A DNA stretch of 53,226 bases from Planctomycetota bacterium (GTDB lineage: Bacteria > Planctomycetota > JAFGQW01), in the NCBI GenBank assembly GCA_016935485.1, contig JAFGQW010000360.1:1-53226 (forward strand). The letters are read 5' to 3'. Made by a program: the position numbers and the translations under genes. The notes below the pieces were generated by a model, which saw only the letters and a list, made by a program, of their open reading frames with translations, made no database searches and was not told where the DNA came from. This document shows, in pieces, positions 52,306 to 53,226 of the stretch (within the stretch, counting starts at the first letter, position 1; each line of letters starts with the position of its first letter).

Positions 52306-52332
52306 AAGCCTGCGCAGGGACGAGAGCAACCG

Positions 52333-52755
52333 ATGCTGCGGATCACCGACACACTGGCGCTTCCCGAGGACGAGATCGTGAAGCGCTTCACGACCGCGGG
52401 CGGGCCGGGCGGCCAGAACGTGAACAAGGTGGCCACCCGGGTGGAACTCCGCTTCGATCTGGAGGCGACCCGGACGCTTCCGCCCGACGTGGTCGCGCGG
52501 CTGCGCCAGCGCGAGCGGGGCCGCATCACCCGGGACGGCGTGCTCCGCATCGTCTGCCAGGTCCACCGCGAGCAGGGCCGCAATCTCGAGGAAGCGCGCT
52601 GCCGCCTGGCCGAGGTCGTGCGGGGCGCCCTCGCGCGGCCCCGCCGCCGCGTGGCCACGCGGCCCACGGGCGCCTCCCGCATCCGGCGGCGCGAGGACAA
52701 GACCCGGCGCAGCCGCGTCAAGCGCCAGCGCGGCCAGGTCCGCGGCGAGGACTGA
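52333..52755 (+). CDS. arfB: ArfB/YaeJ-like ribosome rescue factor
   Basis: A 140-residue peptidyl-tRNA hydrolase-type factor that frees stalled ribosomes lacking a stop codon. The catalytic loop GGPGGQNVNKVATRVELRFD has the GGQ at residues 26-28. The single-domain size, the absence of a codon-recognition domain and the long Arg/Lys-rich tail (from about residue 100), which enters the empty mRNA channel, separate it from RF1/RF2. The start at 52333 comes 27 bases after the GAF gene. A hairpin follows the stop. Confidence 0.88.
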   Translation: MLRITDTLALPEDEIVKRFTTAGGPGGQNVNKVATRVELRFDLEATRTLPPDVVARLRQRERGRITRDGVLRIVCQVHREQGRNLEEARCRLAEVVRGALARPRRRVATRPTGASRIRRREDKTRRSRVKRQRGQVRGED

Positions 52756-52759
52756 CCCC

Positions 52760-52785
52760 CGCGGCGGCTTGCCGCCGCGCGATTT
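52760..52785 (+). terminator. Probable terminator after the rescue factor gene
   Basis: A 9-bp GC stem (52760-52768 with 52771-52779) around TT, followed by GATTTCC. The short T-run makes it a moderate terminator. Confidence 0.5.
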
Positions 52786-52798
52786 CCCGCCTTCCGGG

Positions 52799-52827
52799 TT
52801 GATGCCGCGCCGCCGGCACGGTAGTCT
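52799..52827 (+). promoter_or_regulatory. Sigma70-like promoter before the last gene
   Basis: TTGATG, a 17-base spacer and TAGTCT. The predicted start near 52834 leaves about 240 bases before the ATG at 53073. Confidence 0.5.
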
Positions 52828-53072
52828 CTCCGCCGCTCACCCGGCCCCGGGATCTCCTGCCGGCATGGGCGGATACTGGGAACTTATTTGCCTTTCGCAT
52901 TCTGCCGCTACATCCGAAGGGGAAGATGGCCGTCCACCTCCGTGGCTCACGGCCAAAGGGGACTGTGGGAACGCGACCATCGGGGAAACGGCCGGCAGCG
53001 GTCACGCCGCCGCCGGGGCGTTTCCAGGGCAAACGACTCCGTGGAACTCCGTCTTTCGAGGACTTGAACTCC
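52828..53072 (+). other. Long leader with hairpins before the last secreted gene
   Basis: About 245 non-coding bases. The clearest structure is at 52927-52955: TGGCCGT pairs with ACGGCCA, with an inner CCAC/GTGG step and a small bulge. No known riboswitch class fits. It is less GC-rich than its surroundings near 52870-52910. Confidence 0.35.
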
Positions 53073-53226
53073 ATGCGTACACACCAACACCCCACGACGG
53101 TCCGCGCGCCGCGCGGCGGCTGGATCCTCGGCGCGGCGGTCTGGCTCGCGCTGGCGCTCGGCGCCGCCGCCCAGCTCGAGCCGATCGGCACGCTCGGCTC
53201 CTATCCCGACATCCAGCTCGATCGCG
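53073..53226 (+). CDS. Start of a secreted protein (partial at the window end)
   Basis: The first 51 residues of a gene that runs off the window. A long signal peptide is visible: basic N-terminus, then GAAVWLALALGAAAQ with a probable cleavage after AAQ. The mature part begins LEPIGTLGSYPDIQLDR. The Ala-Gln cleavage end resembles other secreted proteins here. The function is unknown. The start is the first ATG after the leader; no strong ribosome site is seen, although GAGGACTT lies upstream. Confidence 0.6.
   Translation, partial: MRTHQHPTTVRAPRGGWILGAAVWLALALGAAAQLEPIGTLGSYPDIQLDR

Noticed and set aside
52990-53040. AGGGCAAAC in the leader, reminiscent of the c-di-GMP (GEMM) riboswitch core
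   Set aside because: The other conserved parts of GEMM (GACGCAAAGCC and the tetraloop-receptor helix) are missing, so the match is by chance.

Overview
The window is GC-rich, dense bacterial DNA. The organism is most likely an uncultured Planctomycetota or a close relative. That is inferred from protein architecture, not from a marker gene: a membrane-anchored Ser/Thr-kinase-like protein with a TPR tail, very large secreted proteins joining an alpha/alpha-toroid to a von Willebrand A domain, and several secreted proteins that share one C-terminal beta module. I found no rRNA, tRNA, CRISPR array, transposase or phage gene.

Layout. (1) 1-10552, plus strand: one tightly packed operon for an energy-converting group 4 [NiFe] hydrogenase. 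It holds a ferredoxin-like subunit (truncated by the window edge), NuoH-, NuoB-, NuoC- and NuoD-like subunits, a NuoL-like antiporter subunit, a complete Mrp-type set (MbhD/E, MrpB, C, D, E, F, G), a NuoI-like ferredoxin and a HycI-type maturation protease. A Rieske-like gene with its own promoter follows. (2) 11359-26852: secreted and cell-surface proteins, with a minus-strand cluster (17326-12320) diverging from a kinase-like/TPR gene, then a trypsin-like protease, a small secreted protein, an EF-hand membrane protein and a convergent CsgG-like lipoprotein. (3) 27044-36434, minus strand: a three-gene operon of a sulfatase-like phosphatase-superfamily protein, a transglutaminase-like secreted protein and an 1846-residue toroid/VWA protein. 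(4) 36876-41745, plus strand: a propeller protein, a small secreted protein and a matrixin-like metalloprotease. (5) 41834-50747, minus strand: an MscS-like coiled-coil membrane protein, a small secreted protein, a three-domain fusion (acetyl-CoA hydrolase/transferase + GNAT acetyltransferase + histone-deacetylase-type deacetylase), a propeller gene cut by an in-frame TGA, and a secreted C45-type acyltransferase. (6) 50954-53226, plus strand: endonuclease IV, a GAF/fRMsr-like protein, an ArfB-like ribosome rescue factor, and the start of another secreted protein.

How the genes may work together. The hydrogenase operon should couple ferredoxin oxidation and H2 evolution (or the reverse) to H+/Na+ movement through a full Mrp module. 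The rest is mostly cell-envelope and secreted biology. The most striking gene is the 1007-residue fusion at 41834-44857, which puts an acetyl-CoA-handling domain, a putative acetyltransferase and a putative deacetylase in one chain, all with their key residues. A second theme is enzyme folds with altered active sites: an archaemetzincin without its zinc motif, a kinase with a changed HRD motif, a transglutaminase without its Cys, a Rieske protein without its second His and a matrixin without its third His. Sigma70-like promoters with 16-18 bp spacers can be read in front of many transcription units.
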